A DNA stretch of 64,000 bases, taken from Hyphomicrobium sp. (GTDB lineage Bacteria > Pseudomonadota > Alphaproteobacteria > Rhizobiales > Hyphomicrobiaceae). The translations under genes and the position numbers were made by a program. The stretch lies in the NCBI GenBank assembly GCA_013141015.1, contig JABFRT010000046.1:62001-126000 (forward strand), read 5' to 3'. Positions 1 through 8,876 of this stretch are shown in pieces (positions within the stretch are counted from its first letter, which is position 1; each line of letters begins with the position of its first letter). The notes under the pieces are model-generated. The model saw nothing but the letters and a program-made list of their open reading frames with translations. It searched no databases and was not told the DNA's origin.

Positions 1-2
1 TA

Positions 3-665
3 TTCACCGGCGGCGGACCGGTATTTCCCGGTCTCTTGAAGCGGCTCGCAAATAAATTGCCAGCAGCGGATATCGTCGCCGTTTACGGCTCGACCGAGGC
101 GGAACCCATTTCGCATCTCCACGGACGCGATATCGGCGCCGAAGATTGGGCGGCAATGGATAGCGGCGCGGGATTGCTCGCCGGCCGCCCGATACCGCAA
201 ATCGAACTGCGCCTCTTAGACGATGAAATCATCGTCACGGGAGACCACGTCAACACCGGCTACCTCGACAGCAGCCAGGATGCCTCCAACAAGCTCAGGA
301 TCGACGGAAAGATATGGCATCGCACCGGAGATGCCGGGCGGATCGACGCGCAAGGCCGCCTGTGGCTGCTCGGGCGGCATGACGCGCGTATCGGCACGCT
401 CTATCCTTTCCCGGTCGAGGTCGCGGCGATGAGTTGGCCCGGCGTGCGCCGCGCTGCGCTGGTGCGGCGAGCAGGGCGCGCGGTCCTTGCCATCGAGGGG
501 GCGCATGCGCACCAAGCCGAGTGGCAGTCACGAGCCGCCGAATTTGGCGGCATCGAAACGATTTGGATTGATGCCATCCCCCTGGATAGCCGGCACCGTT
601 CGAAGGTCGATTACCCAGCTTTATTAGCAAAGCTGTCTGCAATGCCTCCGCCCCAGCAAGGCTAG
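3..665 (+). CDS. AMP-dependent acyl-CoA synthetase/ligase, C-terminal part (cut by window start)
   Basis: This is the C-terminal ~220 residues of an adenylate-forming enzyme; the reading frame is open from base 3, so the gene begins outside the window. Visible family cores are the glycine-rich FTGGGPVFP segment at the very start, YGSTEAEPI (the A5 core, YGxTE) and HRTGDAGRIDAQGRLWLLGR (A7/A8: the ATP-binding Asp and the hinge before the C-terminal lid). Such enzymes activate a carboxylic acid with ATP and usually pass it to CoA or a carrier protein. The C-terminal lid domain after the hinge looks short (~90 residues) and I cannot point to the usual catalytic A10 lysine with certainty. The substrate cannot be told. 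It is the last gene before the mobile-element genes, so it may mark the border of the conserved chromosome or be cargo. Confidence 0.8.
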   Translation, partial: FTGGGPVFPGLLKRLANKLPAADIVAVYGSTEAEPISHLHGRDIGAEDWAAMDSGAGLLAGRPIPQIELRLLDDEIIVTGDHVNTGYLDSSQDASNKLRIDGKIWHRTGDAGRIDAQGRLWLLGRHDARIGTLYPFPVEVAAMSWPGVRRAALVRRAGRAVLAIEGAHAHQAEWQSRAAEFGGIETIWIDAIPLDSRHRSKVDYPALLAKLSAMPPPQQG

Positions 666-880
666 AAATTGCTGCATCGGGCCAGTTTTTCCCATCCGGC
701 CGGATACAGGTGGCGGTCGGTTTGCCTCAGAGAGCTGACGCTAGCGGCCCATTTGCAACAACTGCATGAAATACCGCAAGCTAAATTGACGGCATTTCCT
801 ATTTCCCAATTGGCAATTCCTGCAAATTCTAATAGGCAATGTATTGCACGTTAATATCCTGCAATCTGGAGATATCAAAA

Positions 881-1111
881 ATGCTACTCGACTCCCAAAT
901 CCCGTCTGAGGGAATCGCGCTCCCCTCAGCCCCCGCTCTTGAGCGGCTGATCAGCCGCAGAGAGACACTCATTCTCATCGGCATCTCCAACGCCACTCTG
1001 TGGCGCTGGATCAAAGCCGGTCGATTTCCGGCGCCGCTCAAGATTGGCAAGAAGAAAGTCGCCTGGCGGTCGTCGGTCCTAGCCGAGTGGATTGCGCGGC
1101 GCACGACGTAA
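881..1111 (+). CDS. AlpA-family helix-turn-helix regulator
   Basis: Small DNA-binding protein of about 76 residues. The segment LIGISNATLWRWIKAGRFP followed by APLKIGKKKVAWRSSVLAEW is the typical AlpA/MerR-like winged helix of phage and integrative-element excision regulators, which activate the excisionase/integrase genes of their element. I chose the ATG at 881 because a GGAG lies about nine bases upstream; an in-frame ATG at 839 would add 14 residues without conserved content. It precedes a conjugation operon, which fits an integrative conjugative element. No integrase is visible within the window. Confidence 0.75.
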   Translation: MLLDSQIPSEGIALPSAPALERLISRRETLILIGISNATLWRWIKAGRFPAPLKIGKKKVAWRSSVLAEWIARRTT

Positions 1112-1233
1112 CTGTGATCGCTTCCGTTTGTTGTGCGCGTTCGAGGTTTGCGATCTGCCTCGTCCGGCCAGTGCCCAGGGCCGGATGCAGGATCCTCAAA
1201 ACTCGTTTCTAAGTCGCCTATTACTTTGATGAT

Positions 1234-1590
1234 TTACGTGCGCGCTGCGCGCGACATTACCTTTTTCACGACCTTGCTGGAGAAGCTGTACTGATAGGCG
1301 CGTCCCCGTCCGTGACGGGCGACGGTCAGCTCCGGGTCAAGGTAACCGGCTTCGCTGAGATATTTGAAGCCGAGGTTGACAGTCCGGGGCATGAACCCGG
1401 TCTTGTCCGAGACCGTGCCGATTGTGATCGGCTCGTCTGAAACCGTCAGATAAAACGCAATCGTCATGTAGGTCAGCAAGCGGGCCCGCTGTTCGTCGGC
1501 GATATCGTTGCGTTTGGGATCCAGGACATCCTCAATGACAAACGTCATGAAGGCGTCGAGATGATCTCTGTGGAAAACCGGCTTGCTCAT
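1234..1590 (-). CDS. small winged-helix (MarR-like) transcriptional regulator
   Basis: About 118 residues. The middle carries a predicted helix-turn-helix (PITIGTVSDKTGFMPRTVNLGFKYLSEAGYL) followed by a basic wing (ARHGRGRAYQYSF), the layout of MarR/plasmid-type winged-helix regulators. The start at 1590 (MSKPVFHRD) matches the probable domain start; an in-frame ATG at 1608 is the alternative. It lies between the AlpA-like gene and the T4SS operon on the opposite strand, so a role in controlling transfer genes is plausible but only inferred from position. I do not recognise a named family. Confidence 0.55.
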   Translation of the reverse strand: MSKPVFHRDHLDAFMTFVIEDVLDPKRNDIADEQRARLLTYMTIAFYLTVSDEPITIGTVSDKTGFMPRTVNLGFKYLSEAGYLDPELTVARHGRGRAYQYSFSSKVVKKVMSRAART

Positions 1591-1718
1591 TTTTAACGGG
1601 TACTCCATTACTCGTTACATCGAGTCCGAGCGTTCTGCGTTTAAGTCTTCGTGTTCTGTACTGGGGACTGCATTGTGTACTGCGTTTCCGAATCCTAATC
1701 GTCACGGAGGCATGACCG

Positions 1719-2138
1719 ATGCGACACGCGGCACCCGCGCGCCCAATTGAATGGGCAACTTTAATCCGTACTGCAGTGCGGTCTAGAACGCTATGGGCCC
1801 TTGGTCGCCTATGCACAGGGATTTGGGCGGCGGCCTTGGTTCTTCCGGTCCCTTCCGCACGGGCTGACACTGCGGGGTGCACGGTTGTGCTCTGTCTGGC
1901 CAATCCCGCCGGGTGGGCTTCGGTTGGGGAATGCGTGGCACCGGTCACTGCATATTTTCGTAGCATTCGCCGCAAGTTCCGGCCGCCGCATTGCGCGGAG
2001 TCAGGGTCCACGTTTTCGTTCGGCACGCGGGTGATTGGCACAAAGTTGACCAATTTTGGCATAGAGATCCCCATCACCGAAACCGTCCTCGTCATGAAGC
2101 ATCCTGACGGACGCACGGAAGAGTTCGGCGGCTTCTAG
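1719..2138 (+). CDS. exported Cys-containing protein of conjugation loci, unknown function
   Basis: About 139 residues. A strong Shine-Dalgarno GGAGG sits eight bases before the ATG. A basic N-terminus and a hydrophobic stretch ending in VPSARA suggest a signal peptide with cleavage near residue 49. The mature part has CTVVLC, a GECV and a PPHC cysteine, so disulphides are likely, and ends in a hydrophobic-polar segment ITETVLVMKHPDGRTEEF. Short exported proteins with a C-x4-C-LxNPxG-x-ECxPPV pattern are common beside virB-type conjugation genes in Proteobacteria. It lies about 110 bases upstream of virB2 and is probably part of the transfer operon. Its biochemical role is not known to me. 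Confidence 0.6.
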   Translation: MRHAAPARPIEWATLIRTAVRSRTLWALGRLCTGIWAAALVLPVPSARADTAGCTVVLCLANPAGWASVGECVAPVTAYFRSIRRKFRPPHCAESGSTFSFGTRVIGTKLTNFGIEIPITETVLVMKHPDGRTEEFGGF

Positions 2139-2245
2139 ACCTCTCCAGTTATCCGCATGCCCCCTACCACCCGGCGCAATCCGCTGGGACCGGCGCCGCT
2201 TTGCCTGACGCCTGCCCTTCCATTCGCAATCTCAAGGAGACCCCA

Positions 2246-2542
2246 ATGCCGCAGACCCTGTCCCAACGTTTTGCCCTCGTGTGTATGTTGGCAATTATTT
2301 TGAATGTTGCCTTCGCTGTCAGTGTCCCTGATCCCGCGAGCGCGGGCGTTGCCGAAGCCATCGACAAGATCATCGAGTACATCAACTCCCGCGTCGCCCG
2401 CTCGCTGGCGATCTTGGCGGTCATGCTGCTCGGAATGGGCTGGTGGTTCGGGCAGATCGATTGGAAGCGGGCAGGTGGCATCATCTTTGGCGTCGGCGTG
2501 GTGTTCGGCGCGGCCGAATTCGTCGACATGATCCGGGGCTGA
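2246..2542 (+). CDS. virB2: VirB2/TrbC-type T4SS pilin
   Basis: 98 residues. It has an N-terminal signal sequence (hydrophobic LVCMLAIILNVAFAVSV, likely cleaved near PASA-G) and then two hydrophobic helices (LAILAVMLLGMGWWF and GGIIFGVGVVFGAAEFV) separated by a short polar loop, the fold of the major conjugative pilin. An AAGGAG lies seven bases before the chosen ATG at 2246; an upstream TTG in frame is not supported. It is the first structural gene of a collinear virB2-virB11 operon, and virB3 begins four bases after its stop. Confidence 0.85.
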   Translation: MPQTLSQRFALVCMLAIILNVAFAVSVPDPASAGVAEAIDKIIEYINSRVARSLAILAVMLLGMGWWFGQIDWKRAGGIIFGVGVVFGAAEFVDMIRG

Positions 2543-2545
2543 GCC

Positions 2546-2884
2546 ATGACCGGCAAAGAGCCTCTTCACAGCGACATGCTGTTTTTGGCGTGCACACGGC
2601 CTGCGATGTTCGCCGGCGTCACGGTCGAGGCCATGGGCATCAACGTGTTTGTGACGACGCTGCTGTTCTTAGGCCTGGGCTCGATCTTCTACGCGCTCAT
2701 CGGCGTCGTTCTGCATGGGCTCAGCCGCATCATCGTCCGCCACGATCACAATGCCTTCCGGGTGTTGGCCGGATGGGCCGACACTAAGGGCCGCTATCGC
2801 AATAGCGCGTACTGGGGCGGATCGAGTGCCACACCTTTGCGGCTGAAACGGACTTACGATCTTGGAGATTTGGCACATGGTTGA
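2546..2884 (+). CDS. virB3: VirB3-type T4SS inner-membrane protein
   Basis: About 112 residues with the short hairpin of hydrophobic segments (TRPAMFAGVTVEAMGINVFV, LFLGLGSIFYALIGVVLHG) typical of VirB3/TrbD. This protein sits in the inner membrane and works with the VirB4 ATPase. The family motif (L)F.ACTRPAM..GV is seen near the N-terminus. The 3' end overlaps the virB4 start by eight bases, which suggests translational coupling. The function is assigned from both motif and operon position. Confidence 0.85.
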   Translation: MTGKEPLHSDMLFLACTRPAMFAGVTVEAMGINVFVTTLLFLGLGSIFYALIGVVLHGLSRIIVRHDHNAFRVLAGWADTKGRYRNSAYWGGSSATPLRLKRTYDLGDLAHG

Positions 2885-5237
2885 TCGCGCGACACTCATG
2901 ACCCGGGAACTCGAATCGCAGGAGTTCATCCCCTTCGGCCGCCATGCCGACGCTCAGACCATCACGATTGGCACGCAAGGCCTAATGACCATGGTGGAGA
3001 TCGACGGCTTCGCGTTCGAGACGGAGGAGGCACGTGACCTCAATGGTCTGCAGGCGCGGCTCAATACGCTGTGGCGCAACATCGCCGATCCGCGTCTAGC
3101 TCTATATTATCTGCTCATCCGGCGTCGCGTTCATCGTTATCCCGAGGGCAAAAGCGACAGCCCGTTCGCGGCGGCGCTCGATGCCAAGTACCGGACGCGG
3201 CTCGCAAGCGAAGCCCTGTATGAGAACCGCCTGATTCTAGCTCTGGTCTGGATGCCGGGGACGGACGCGGAGCGGACAGCCGCTGCGGTCTTCGCCAAAC
3301 TGCGCCGCGCGCGCGAAACCCAATCGGAAACTGATCCCAAGGCTCTCAAGGCGCTGGCCGATGCGACACGTCTGGTGCTGACCGAATTGGCGCCGCTTGG
3401 CGCACGGCAGCTCGGGCTCAGCGACGACAAAGGTCTTCTCACGTCAGAACTTTCAACCGTGCTGCACCGCCTGCTCGGCGGCCGCTTGGCGCAAGTGCCG
3501 CTGACGCGCGGCGCCATTCGTCATGCCATTCATACTGACCGGATCATCATCGGCCGCGAGACGCTGGAACTCCGCGATCCCGGTGCGACCCGCTATGCCG
3601 GCATGCTCGGCATCAAGGAATATCCGGCGCGGACATCGCCCGGAATGCTGAACGAACTTCTGGCGTTGCCGTTTGAACTGACGGCGGTCCAATCGTTTCG
3701 CTTCATCGACAAGGCCTCGGCGCGGGCGATCCTGTCGCGCAAGCAAAACCAGATGCTGAATGCGGCGGACAAAGCGTTTTCACAAGTGGCCGAGCTGAGT
3801 GAGGCGCTTGACGATCTCGAAAGCAACCGCTGGGTGTTGGGCGAGCATCACCTGAGCGTCGCCGTCTTTGCTGATTCTGTTGCGGCATTGAATGATCATC
3901 TCGCAGCCGCGCGCAGCGCCGCCGCAGCCGGTGGTGCGGTGATCGTGCGCGAAGACTTAGGGCTCGAGGCGGCCTGGTGGGCGCAGTTGCCCGGCAACTT
4001 CCGGTTCCGTAAGCGCTCGGGCGCGATCACATCGGCGAACTTTGCGAGTCTGTCGCCGTTTCATGGGTTTCCGAAGGGACGCGCCGCGGGCAACCCTTGG
4101 GGTCCGGCGGTGGCGATGTTCAAGACCCAGAGCGGCGCGCCGTATTTCTTCAACTTCCATGATGGCGATCTGGGCAACACGTTTATTTGCGGGCCGTCCG
4201 GGTCGGGCAAGACCGTGGTCTTGAACTTCCTGCTCGCGCAAGTGACCAAACACGGTGCACGCATCGTCCTCTTCGACAAGGACCGGGGTGCCGATCTTTT
4301 TATCCGCGCGCTCGGCGGCACCTACTTGCCGCTCAAGAGCGGCGTGCCGACAGGCTTTGCGCCGCTGAAAGCCATTCCCTATGACGCGGCTGGCCAAGCG
4401 TTCCTGACGCGCTGGCTGGAATCGCTCGCAGGCGGCGTTCTCGTGGCACACGACAAAGAGGCGCTCTCCGGTGCTGTGGCCGCGCTCGGTGAAAGCCCGC
4501 TCGAAAATCGGACACTTGGAGCGCTCAGAAGTTATCTCGATCAAACCGACACCAATGGCTTGGCGGCCCGCCTCAAGCGCTGGCAGCGCGGCGAAGCGTT
4601 GGGCTGGGTGTTCGACAATCCACAAGACGTTCTCGACGCCAGTGTCACCTATTCCGGCTACGACATGACCGAGTTTCTGGAAAACCCTGAGATTCGCTCG
4701 CCCCTGATGGCCTACGTCTTCGAGCGCATTGAGCGCACGATCACGGGGCAACGCATTGTCATCGCCATCGACGAATTCTGGAAGGCGCTCGGCGATCCTA
4801 TTTTCAGTGATCTCGCCAACAACAAACTGAAGACCATCCGCAAGCAAAACGGGCTGATGGTCTTTGCGACCCAGAGCCCGGCGGATGCGCTTCGATCCAA
4901 GATTGCCCACACCATCATCGAGCAGTGCCCGACGCAGATTTTTATGGCCAACGGCCGGGCGAGCGCGAGCGATTACGTCACTGGCATGAAGCTCACGACC
5001 CGCGAGTTCGAACTGGTGGCGCGCGAGCTGACACCGGAAAGCCGGCGGTTTTTGATCAAGCAGGGGCATGCGTCGGTCGTCACTGAGCTGGATTTGAGCG
5101 GCTTTGACGACGAGCTGGCGATCCTGTCCGGCCGGACGGCCAACGTCCAACTGGCCGAGCACATTCGCGACACCATTACGCAAAGCGATAGCGGCGAGGA
5201 TTGGATGACGGAATTTCAGAAGCGGCGCAGCGCCTAA
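2877..5237 (+). CDS. virB4: VirB4/TrbE-type T4SS ATPase
   Basis: 786 residues, the usual VirB4 length. A Walker A GPSGSGKT starts near residue 439 and a Walker B IVIAIDEFW places the acidic pair near D632/E633; a VFATQSPADAL sensor-type segment follows. The N-terminal half (LARQGL-like ARQLGLSDDKGLLTSELSTVLHRLL) matches the CagE/TrbE/VirB domain. It powers pilus assembly and substrate transfer at the inner membrane. I chose ATG 2877, preceded by GGAG at 2864; a TTG at 2862 would overlap that site. The long antisense frame under this gene is a GC-rich shadow. Confidence 0.93.
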   Translation: MVDRATLMTRELESQEFIPFGRHADAQTITIGTQGLMTMVEIDGFAFETEEARDLNGLQARLNTLWRNIADPRLALYYLLIRRRVHRYPEGKSDSPFAAALDAKYRTRLASEALYENRLILALVWMPGTDAERTAAAVFAKLRRARETQSETDPKALKALADATRLVLTELAPLGARQLGLSDDKGLLTSELSTVLHRLLGGRLAQVPLTRGAIRHAIHTDRIIIGRETLELRDPGATRYAGMLGIKEYPARTSPGMLNELLALPFELTAVQSFRFIDKASARAILSRKQNQMLNAADKAFSQVAELSEALDDLESNRWVLGEHHLSVAVFADSVAALNDHLAAARSAAAAGGAVIVREDLGLEAAWWAQLPGNFRFRKRSGAITSANFASLSPFHGFPKGRAAGNPWGPAVAMFKTQSGAPYFFNFHDGDLGNTFICGPSGSGKTVVLNFLLAQVTKHGARIVLFDKDRGADLFIRALGGTYLPLKSGVPTGFAPLKAIPYDAAGQAFLTRWLESLAGGVLVAHDKEALSGAVAALGESPLENRTLGALRSYLDQTDTNGLAARLKRWQRGEALGWVFDNPQDVLDASVTYSGYDMTEFLENPEIRSPLMAYVFERIERTITGQRIVIAIDEFWKALGDPIFSDLANNKLKTIRKQNGLMVFATQSPADALRSKIAHTIIEQCPTQIFMANGRASASDYVTGMKLTTREFELVARELTPESRRFLIKQGHASVVTELDLSGFDDELAILSGRTANVQLAEHIRDTITQSDSGEDWMTEFQKRRSA

Positions 5238-5269
5238 CAGGCATCACGAGGGAACGAGGAGACACTAAA

Positions 5270-5995
5270 ATGATCAAACATTTCATGCGGCGCGCGATTC
5301 TCGCGGCCGCAACCGGCGGAGCATTATGGTTTCTAGCGCTTCCTGCCGCCGCACAAATCCCAGTGATTGATCCAGCGGCGATCGCCAAGCAGATCGAGCA
5401 GATCGTGGAACTCAAGAGCCATCTTGAGACCGCGAAAGGCCAGCTGACGCAGCTGCAAGCGCTGCATGGCTCGCTCAACAAGCTGACCAACATGGGTGAC
5501 ATCGCGGCCCTGCTCTCAAACCCGGCGGTGCGCCAAGCCTTGCCGAAAGACTTCGGACAGCTCGAAGCGGCGCTGACCGGACATGGCGCAGGCGCTTTTG
5601 GATCGCGTGCCGAGAGCTATGCCCGAGAGAACGAAGTCTACGCTCGAACAGGGGACGATTTTTACGCCGCCGAAACGCGCCGCGCCCAGCTCGCCAATGC
5701 CGGTCAGGTGAGCGTGGCGCAACAGGTCTATGAGGCCGCCAGCCGCCGCATGGACGGTCTCGAAGAGCTGCGCCGTCAGATCGGCCAAAGCGAAGATCCG
5801 AAAACGACGCTCGATCTGCAGGCGCGGATCGGATCTGAGAGCACCCAGCTGCAAAACGAAATCCTCAAAATGCAGGCTCTGCAACTGTTGCAGCAGGCCG
5901 AGGTGCAGACCCGCGAACAGCGGCAACGCGAAGATTGGGACCGGCGCATTGACGGCAACATCCAGGCCCTCGGCGGTCCGCCGGCCACTCGCTAA
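5270..5995 (+). CDS. virB5: VirB5/TrbJ-type T4SS minor pilin
   Basis: 241 residues. It begins with a signal peptide (RRAILAAATGGALWFLALPAAAQ) and continues as long amphipathic helices rich in Gln and Glu (AKQIEQIVELKSHLETAKGQLTQLQAL; MQALQLLQQAEVQTREQRQR), the features of VirB5/TrbJ proteins found at the pilus tip. Start at 5270 is supported by GAGGAGA nine bases upstream. It sits between virB4 and virB6 in the expected order. A coiled coil is likely in the N-terminal third. Confidence 0.85.
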   Translation: MIKHFMRRAILAAATGGALWFLALPAAAQIPVIDPAAIAKQIEQIVELKSHLETAKGQLTQLQALHGSLNKLTNMGDIAALLSNPAVRQALPKDFGQLEAALTGHGAGAFGSRAESYARENEVYARTGDDFYAAETRRAQLANAGQVSVAQQVYEAASRRMDGLEELRRQIGQSEDPKTTLDLQARIGSESTQLQNEILKMQALQLLQQAEVQTREQRQREDWDRRIDGNIQALGGPPATR

Positions 5996-6030
5996 TCGTC
6001 AACTTTGCAACGCTTCCGGGTGAGGCAATC

Positions 6031-7050
6031 ATGAATGTCTTTCAGGCGATCGATGCGGCGTTTCAGCAGCCCGCCATCCAGTTTCTGGAGCGCACGGCCT
6101 CAGGCCTTTGCAGCGCGCTCGCCGATCCGATGCGGGCGGCGCTGACGCTCTATGTGCTGTGGTTTGGAATTCTGGTGCTGCGCGGGGCCGTGCAAGAGCC
6201 CATTCCAGAGGCGCTCGCCCGCATCATCAAAGCCAGCATCATTACGACCCTGACGCTGAGCTACGCGAGCTATAACGATTATGTTGGCTCATTCTTCTTC
6301 GACACCCTGCCGCGCGAGATTTCAGCGGTCGTGGGCGGTGGCACACCGGCCTCGCCGGGACGGTTCGATCAGCTGCTGACCCGCACCAATGTTCTCGTCG
6401 AAGAAATGTGGCGCGATGCCGGGTGGAGCTTTGGGCTGATCAAGGCAGCCGTGTCCTCGGTCGTGATCTACGTCACCATGGGGCTTCTGACGGCATACGG
6501 ATACTTTACATGGTTGTTTGCCAAGTTCGCGCTTGCGTTGGTTCTCGGACTTGGGCCGGTGTTCATCGCGCTCGGGCTTTTTGAATCGACGCGCGGGTTC
6601 GCGCAGGCGTGGCTGGCGCAGGTGGTCAACTATGTGATCCTGCAGGTGCTCTCCATCGCCGTCCTGGCGATGATGCTGACGACGCTGGAAGGCTTACTTG
6701 GCACATCGAACGGTGCGTGGGATGCCACCGCCTCGGCCCTTGGAATTGTCGCCGGCGGCACGTTCTGCTTCGGCGTGCTGTGGAATTTGCCGGCGATGGC
6801 CGCGGCACTTGCGTCGGGCGGCTCCTGGCTGGCTGTGCGCGGTCCAGCGGCGGTTATGCGCGCCACACATTCTTCAACAGTGACCAACATCGAGAGCGCC
6901 AAGGCCAGCGCGCAGAGCTTCGCGGCGCGCGGCCGGAGTTGGTCGGGTGGTCAGGGCTGGTTCCGGCCTCACACGAGGGCCGTAGCCGCGCGCAGCATGA
7001 ACCCGACGATCGAACAACAGCAGGCCATGACAAATCAACAGAGGGGGTAA
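6031..7050 (+). CDS. virB6: VirB6/TrbL-type polytopic T4SS protein
   Basis: 339 residues with five or more hydrophobic segments (ALTLYVLWFGILVLRG, AAVSSVVIYVTMGLLTAYGYFTWLFAKFALALVLGLGPVFIALGLF, VVNYVILQVLSIAVLAMML, LGIVAGGTFCFGVLWNLPAMAAALASGG). The central LGPVFIALGLFESTRGF..W motif is the conserved VirB6/TrbL core. It forms part of the inner-membrane channel. The polar C-terminal tail (after ~residue 275) is probably cytoplasmic. It is followed after two bases by the small lipoprotein gene. Confidence 0.88.
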   Translation: MNVFQAIDAAFQQPAIQFLERTASGLCSALADPMRAALTLYVLWFGILVLRGAVQEPIPEALARIIKASIITTLTLSYASYNDYVGSFFFDTLPREISAVVGGGTPASPGRFDQLLTRTNVLVEEMWRDAGWSFGLIKAAVSSVVIYVTMGLLTAYGYFTWLFAKFALALVLGLGPVFIALGLFESTRGFAQAWLAQVVNYVILQVLSIAVLAMMLTTLEGLLGTSNGAWDATASALGIVAGGTFCFGVLWNLPAMAAALASGGSWLAVRGPAAVMRATHSSTVTNIESAKASAQSFAARGRSWSGGQGWFRPHTRAVAARSMNPTIEQQQAMTNQQRG

Positions 7051-7052
7051 GC

Positions 7053-7235
7053 ATGCGGAGTTCACAAATACTATTCCTGATGGCGCTTCTACTGAGCGTG
7101 GCGGGATGCGCCAGTTGGCGCGGAGGTCCGCCGTCTTGCGATGGCGCATCGCGCCGTCCAGTTGGTAGTGTTCCGGACCGCACGAGTCTTCTACCAGACG
7201 CCTCCAATCCGGGAGGCGGCCATGGGCAAAGCTGA
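7053..7235 (+). CDS. virB7: VirB7-like small lipoprotein
   Basis: 60 residues. The start ATG at 7053 follows a strong GAGGGGG. The N-terminus has a hydrophobic stretch and the lipobox LSVAGC, so Cys19 would be lipidated. The remainder is short, polar and Pro/Gly-rich, as in VirB7, which anchors VirB9 in the outer-membrane core complex. Sequence similarity of VirB7 proteins is always weak, so the call rests on size, lipobox and its place between virB6 and virB8. Its end overlaps the virB8 start by 14 bases. Confidence 0.75.
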   Translation: MRSSQILFLMALLLSVAGCASWRGGPPSCDGASRRPVGSVPDRTSLLPDASNPGGGHGQS

Positions 7236-7905
7236 TCCCGTGCGCGCGGGCGATCTCGACGACTACTTCGCCACCGCCCGGCGGTTTGACCAGGACGCGG
7301 CGCTGGAAGCGCATGCCTCTGCCAGACGTGCCTGGCGCGTTGCGGGTGGGGCGTCGGTGCTGACGGTTCTGAGCCTCATCGCGGTCGCCTGTTTGGCGCC
7401 CCTCAAGAGCGTCGAGCCGTTTGTGATCCGCGTCGACAACACGACGGGGATCGTCGATGTGGTTTCTGCCATCACCGGTCCCAATACCTACACGGAAGCC
7501 ACGACGAAATACTTCGCCGGGCTTTATGTGCGGGCGCGGGAAGGCTTTGCGGCGAGCGAAGCTGAAACCAACTTCCGGACCGTGGCGCTGATGTCGGTCC
7601 CGGCCGAACAGCGCCGGTTCCAGGAGCTCTATCGCGGCAGCAACCCGCAAAGCCCGCAAGTGCTCTACGGCAAATCGGCAAGCGTGCGGATCACGATTTC
7701 CTCGGTGTCGATCCTCGATCGCAATGTTGCCTCGGTCCGGTATCTCAAGACAGTGCTGCGCGGCGAGGACACGCAGATCAGCCATTGGATTGCGACGCTG
7801 ACGTTTACCTACTCCAACGGGTCCATGACGGCGGCCGACAGACAGGTCAATCCCCTCGGGTTCTTGGTCGGTGACTTCAAAGCAGATGCGGAGGCCATCC
7901 CATGA
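7222..7905 (+). CDS. virB8: VirB8-type T4SS assembly factor
   Basis: 227 residues. A cytoplasmic N-terminus (about 40 residues, with DDYFATARRFDQD) is followed by one transmembrane helix near residues 42-62 (VLTVLSLIAVACLAPL) and a periplasmic NTF2-like VirB8 domain with PFVIRVDNTTGIVDVV and the C-terminal YLKTV..GEDTQISHWIATLTFTY...NPLGF signature. VirB8 links the inner and outer parts of the channel. Start at 7222 (MGKADP) is preceded by GGGAGGC; a longer frame upstream overlaps virB7 and is not domain-like. The end overlaps virB9 by four bases (ATGA). Confidence 0.88.
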   Translation: MGKADPVRAGDLDDYFATARRFDQDAALEAHASARRAWRVAGGASVLTVLSLIAVACLAPLKSVEPFVIRVDNTTGIVDVVSAITGPNTYTEATTKYFAGLYVRAREGFAASEAETNFRTVALMSVPAEQRRFQELYRGSNPQSPQVLYGKSASVRITISSVSILDRNVASVRYLKTVLRGEDTQISHWIATLTFTYSNGSMTAADRQVNPLGFLVGDFKADAEAIP

Positions 7906-8864
7906 CATTGAAAGCCATGATGCGTGCATCAACTCTCTCAAAAGTCTTATCCAGCGCCTCTTTCGCGCTCGTCTCAGTTTGCACATTCGCTCTTGCAGCC
8001 GAAGAGCCTCGCGCCGGGCAACTCGACGCGCGGGTCCGCTTTGTTGATTACCGGCCCTATCAGGTGGTGCGCGTTACCGGGCTGTTGCGGCATTCGATCC
8101 AGATTGAGTTCTCGCCCGACGAAGAGATACTGCAGGCGGCCATCGGTAATACGGTTGCGTGGGAAGCCGCTCCAGTCGGGCATATTCTATTTTTGAAGCC
8201 GCGTGAGCAGCAAGAGCCGACCAACATGTCGGTGGTGACGCAACGCCTGGATGGGACCAAGCGCAGCTATCAGTTCGAGCTGACAAGTACAGACGAAGAC
8301 CTCAAAGGTCAGAGGCCATTCTATCTCTTGAAATATCAATACCCCGCCGACGAGGCCGCCAAACGCAAGGCCGAAGCGGTTGCGGCAGCAGAGTTGGCGA
8401 AGTCCCGCCAAGCCGAGCGGACTCTCGCCGGGGATGAAACGGCGCTTCCGCGCAATACCCACTATACGTTGCAGGGCACGGCGAGCTTCGAGCCGCGCAG
8501 CGTTTCCGACAACGGCAAGATCACGACGTTTGTGTTTCCGGAAAACATGGTGATCCCGGCGATCTACTTGGTCCAGGGCGATGACACCGAAAGCCTCGTG
8601 CCGAAAACCGTTTCGGACGGCGAGGTCCGCGTTCATGCACTGGCCGCCAAGTTTGTGCTCCGCCAGGGCGACGAAGTGCTGTGCGTATTCAACGAATCCT
8701 ATGTGCCGGAGGGCTTCGCCACCGGCACGATGACAACATCGCCCGCCGTCGAGCGGCTGGCTCGCGAAGACTGGGCCCGCGAGGAAAAGTCGCGTGATGT
8801 CAAGCTGTCTGCCAGCACATCGCTGCCCGCCAGCAATGGTCCGACCGTTCAACCGCAAAAGTGA
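7902..8864 (+). CDS. virB9: VirB9/TrbG-type outer-membrane core protein
   Basis: 320 residues. The N-terminal hydrophobic stretch ending FALAAEEPRAG suggests a signal peptide cleaved near residue 33. The N-terminal domain holds DARVRFVDYRPYQVVRVTG and IQIEFSPDEEI (CagX/VirB9 motif). The C-terminal domain has NTHYTLQGT, FPENMVIPAIY and a VHALAAKFVLRQGDEVLCVFN segment matching the VirB9 beta-sandwich that contacts VirB7 and VirB10. It overlaps virB8 (ATGA), consistent with coupled translation. Confidence 0.88.
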   Translation: MTLKAMMRASTLSKVLSSASFALVSVCTFALAAEEPRAGQLDARVRFVDYRPYQVVRVTGLLRHSIQIEFSPDEEILQAAIGNTVAWEAAPVGHILFLKPREQQEPTNMSVVTQRLDGTKRSYQFELTSTDEDLKGQRPFYLLKYQYPADEAAKRKAEAVAAAELAKSRQAERTLAGDETALPRNTHYTLQGTASFEPRSVSDNGKITTFVFPENMVIPAIYLVQGDDTESLVPKTVSDGEVRVHALAAKFVLRQGDEVLCVFNESYVPEGFATGTMTTSPAVERLAREDWAREEKSRDVKLSASTSLPASNGPTVQPQK

Positions 8865-8876
8865 GGAGGGATATTC

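Noticed and set aside
3957-5183. 408-residue open frame on the minus strand
   Set aside because: It lies entirely antisense to virB4, whose motifs are complete; Arg/Gly/Val-rich composition is that of a GC-rich shadow frame.
6874-7986. 370-residue minus-strand frame
   Set aside because: Antisense to virB6, virB7, virB8 and the start of virB9; no motif and typical shadow composition.
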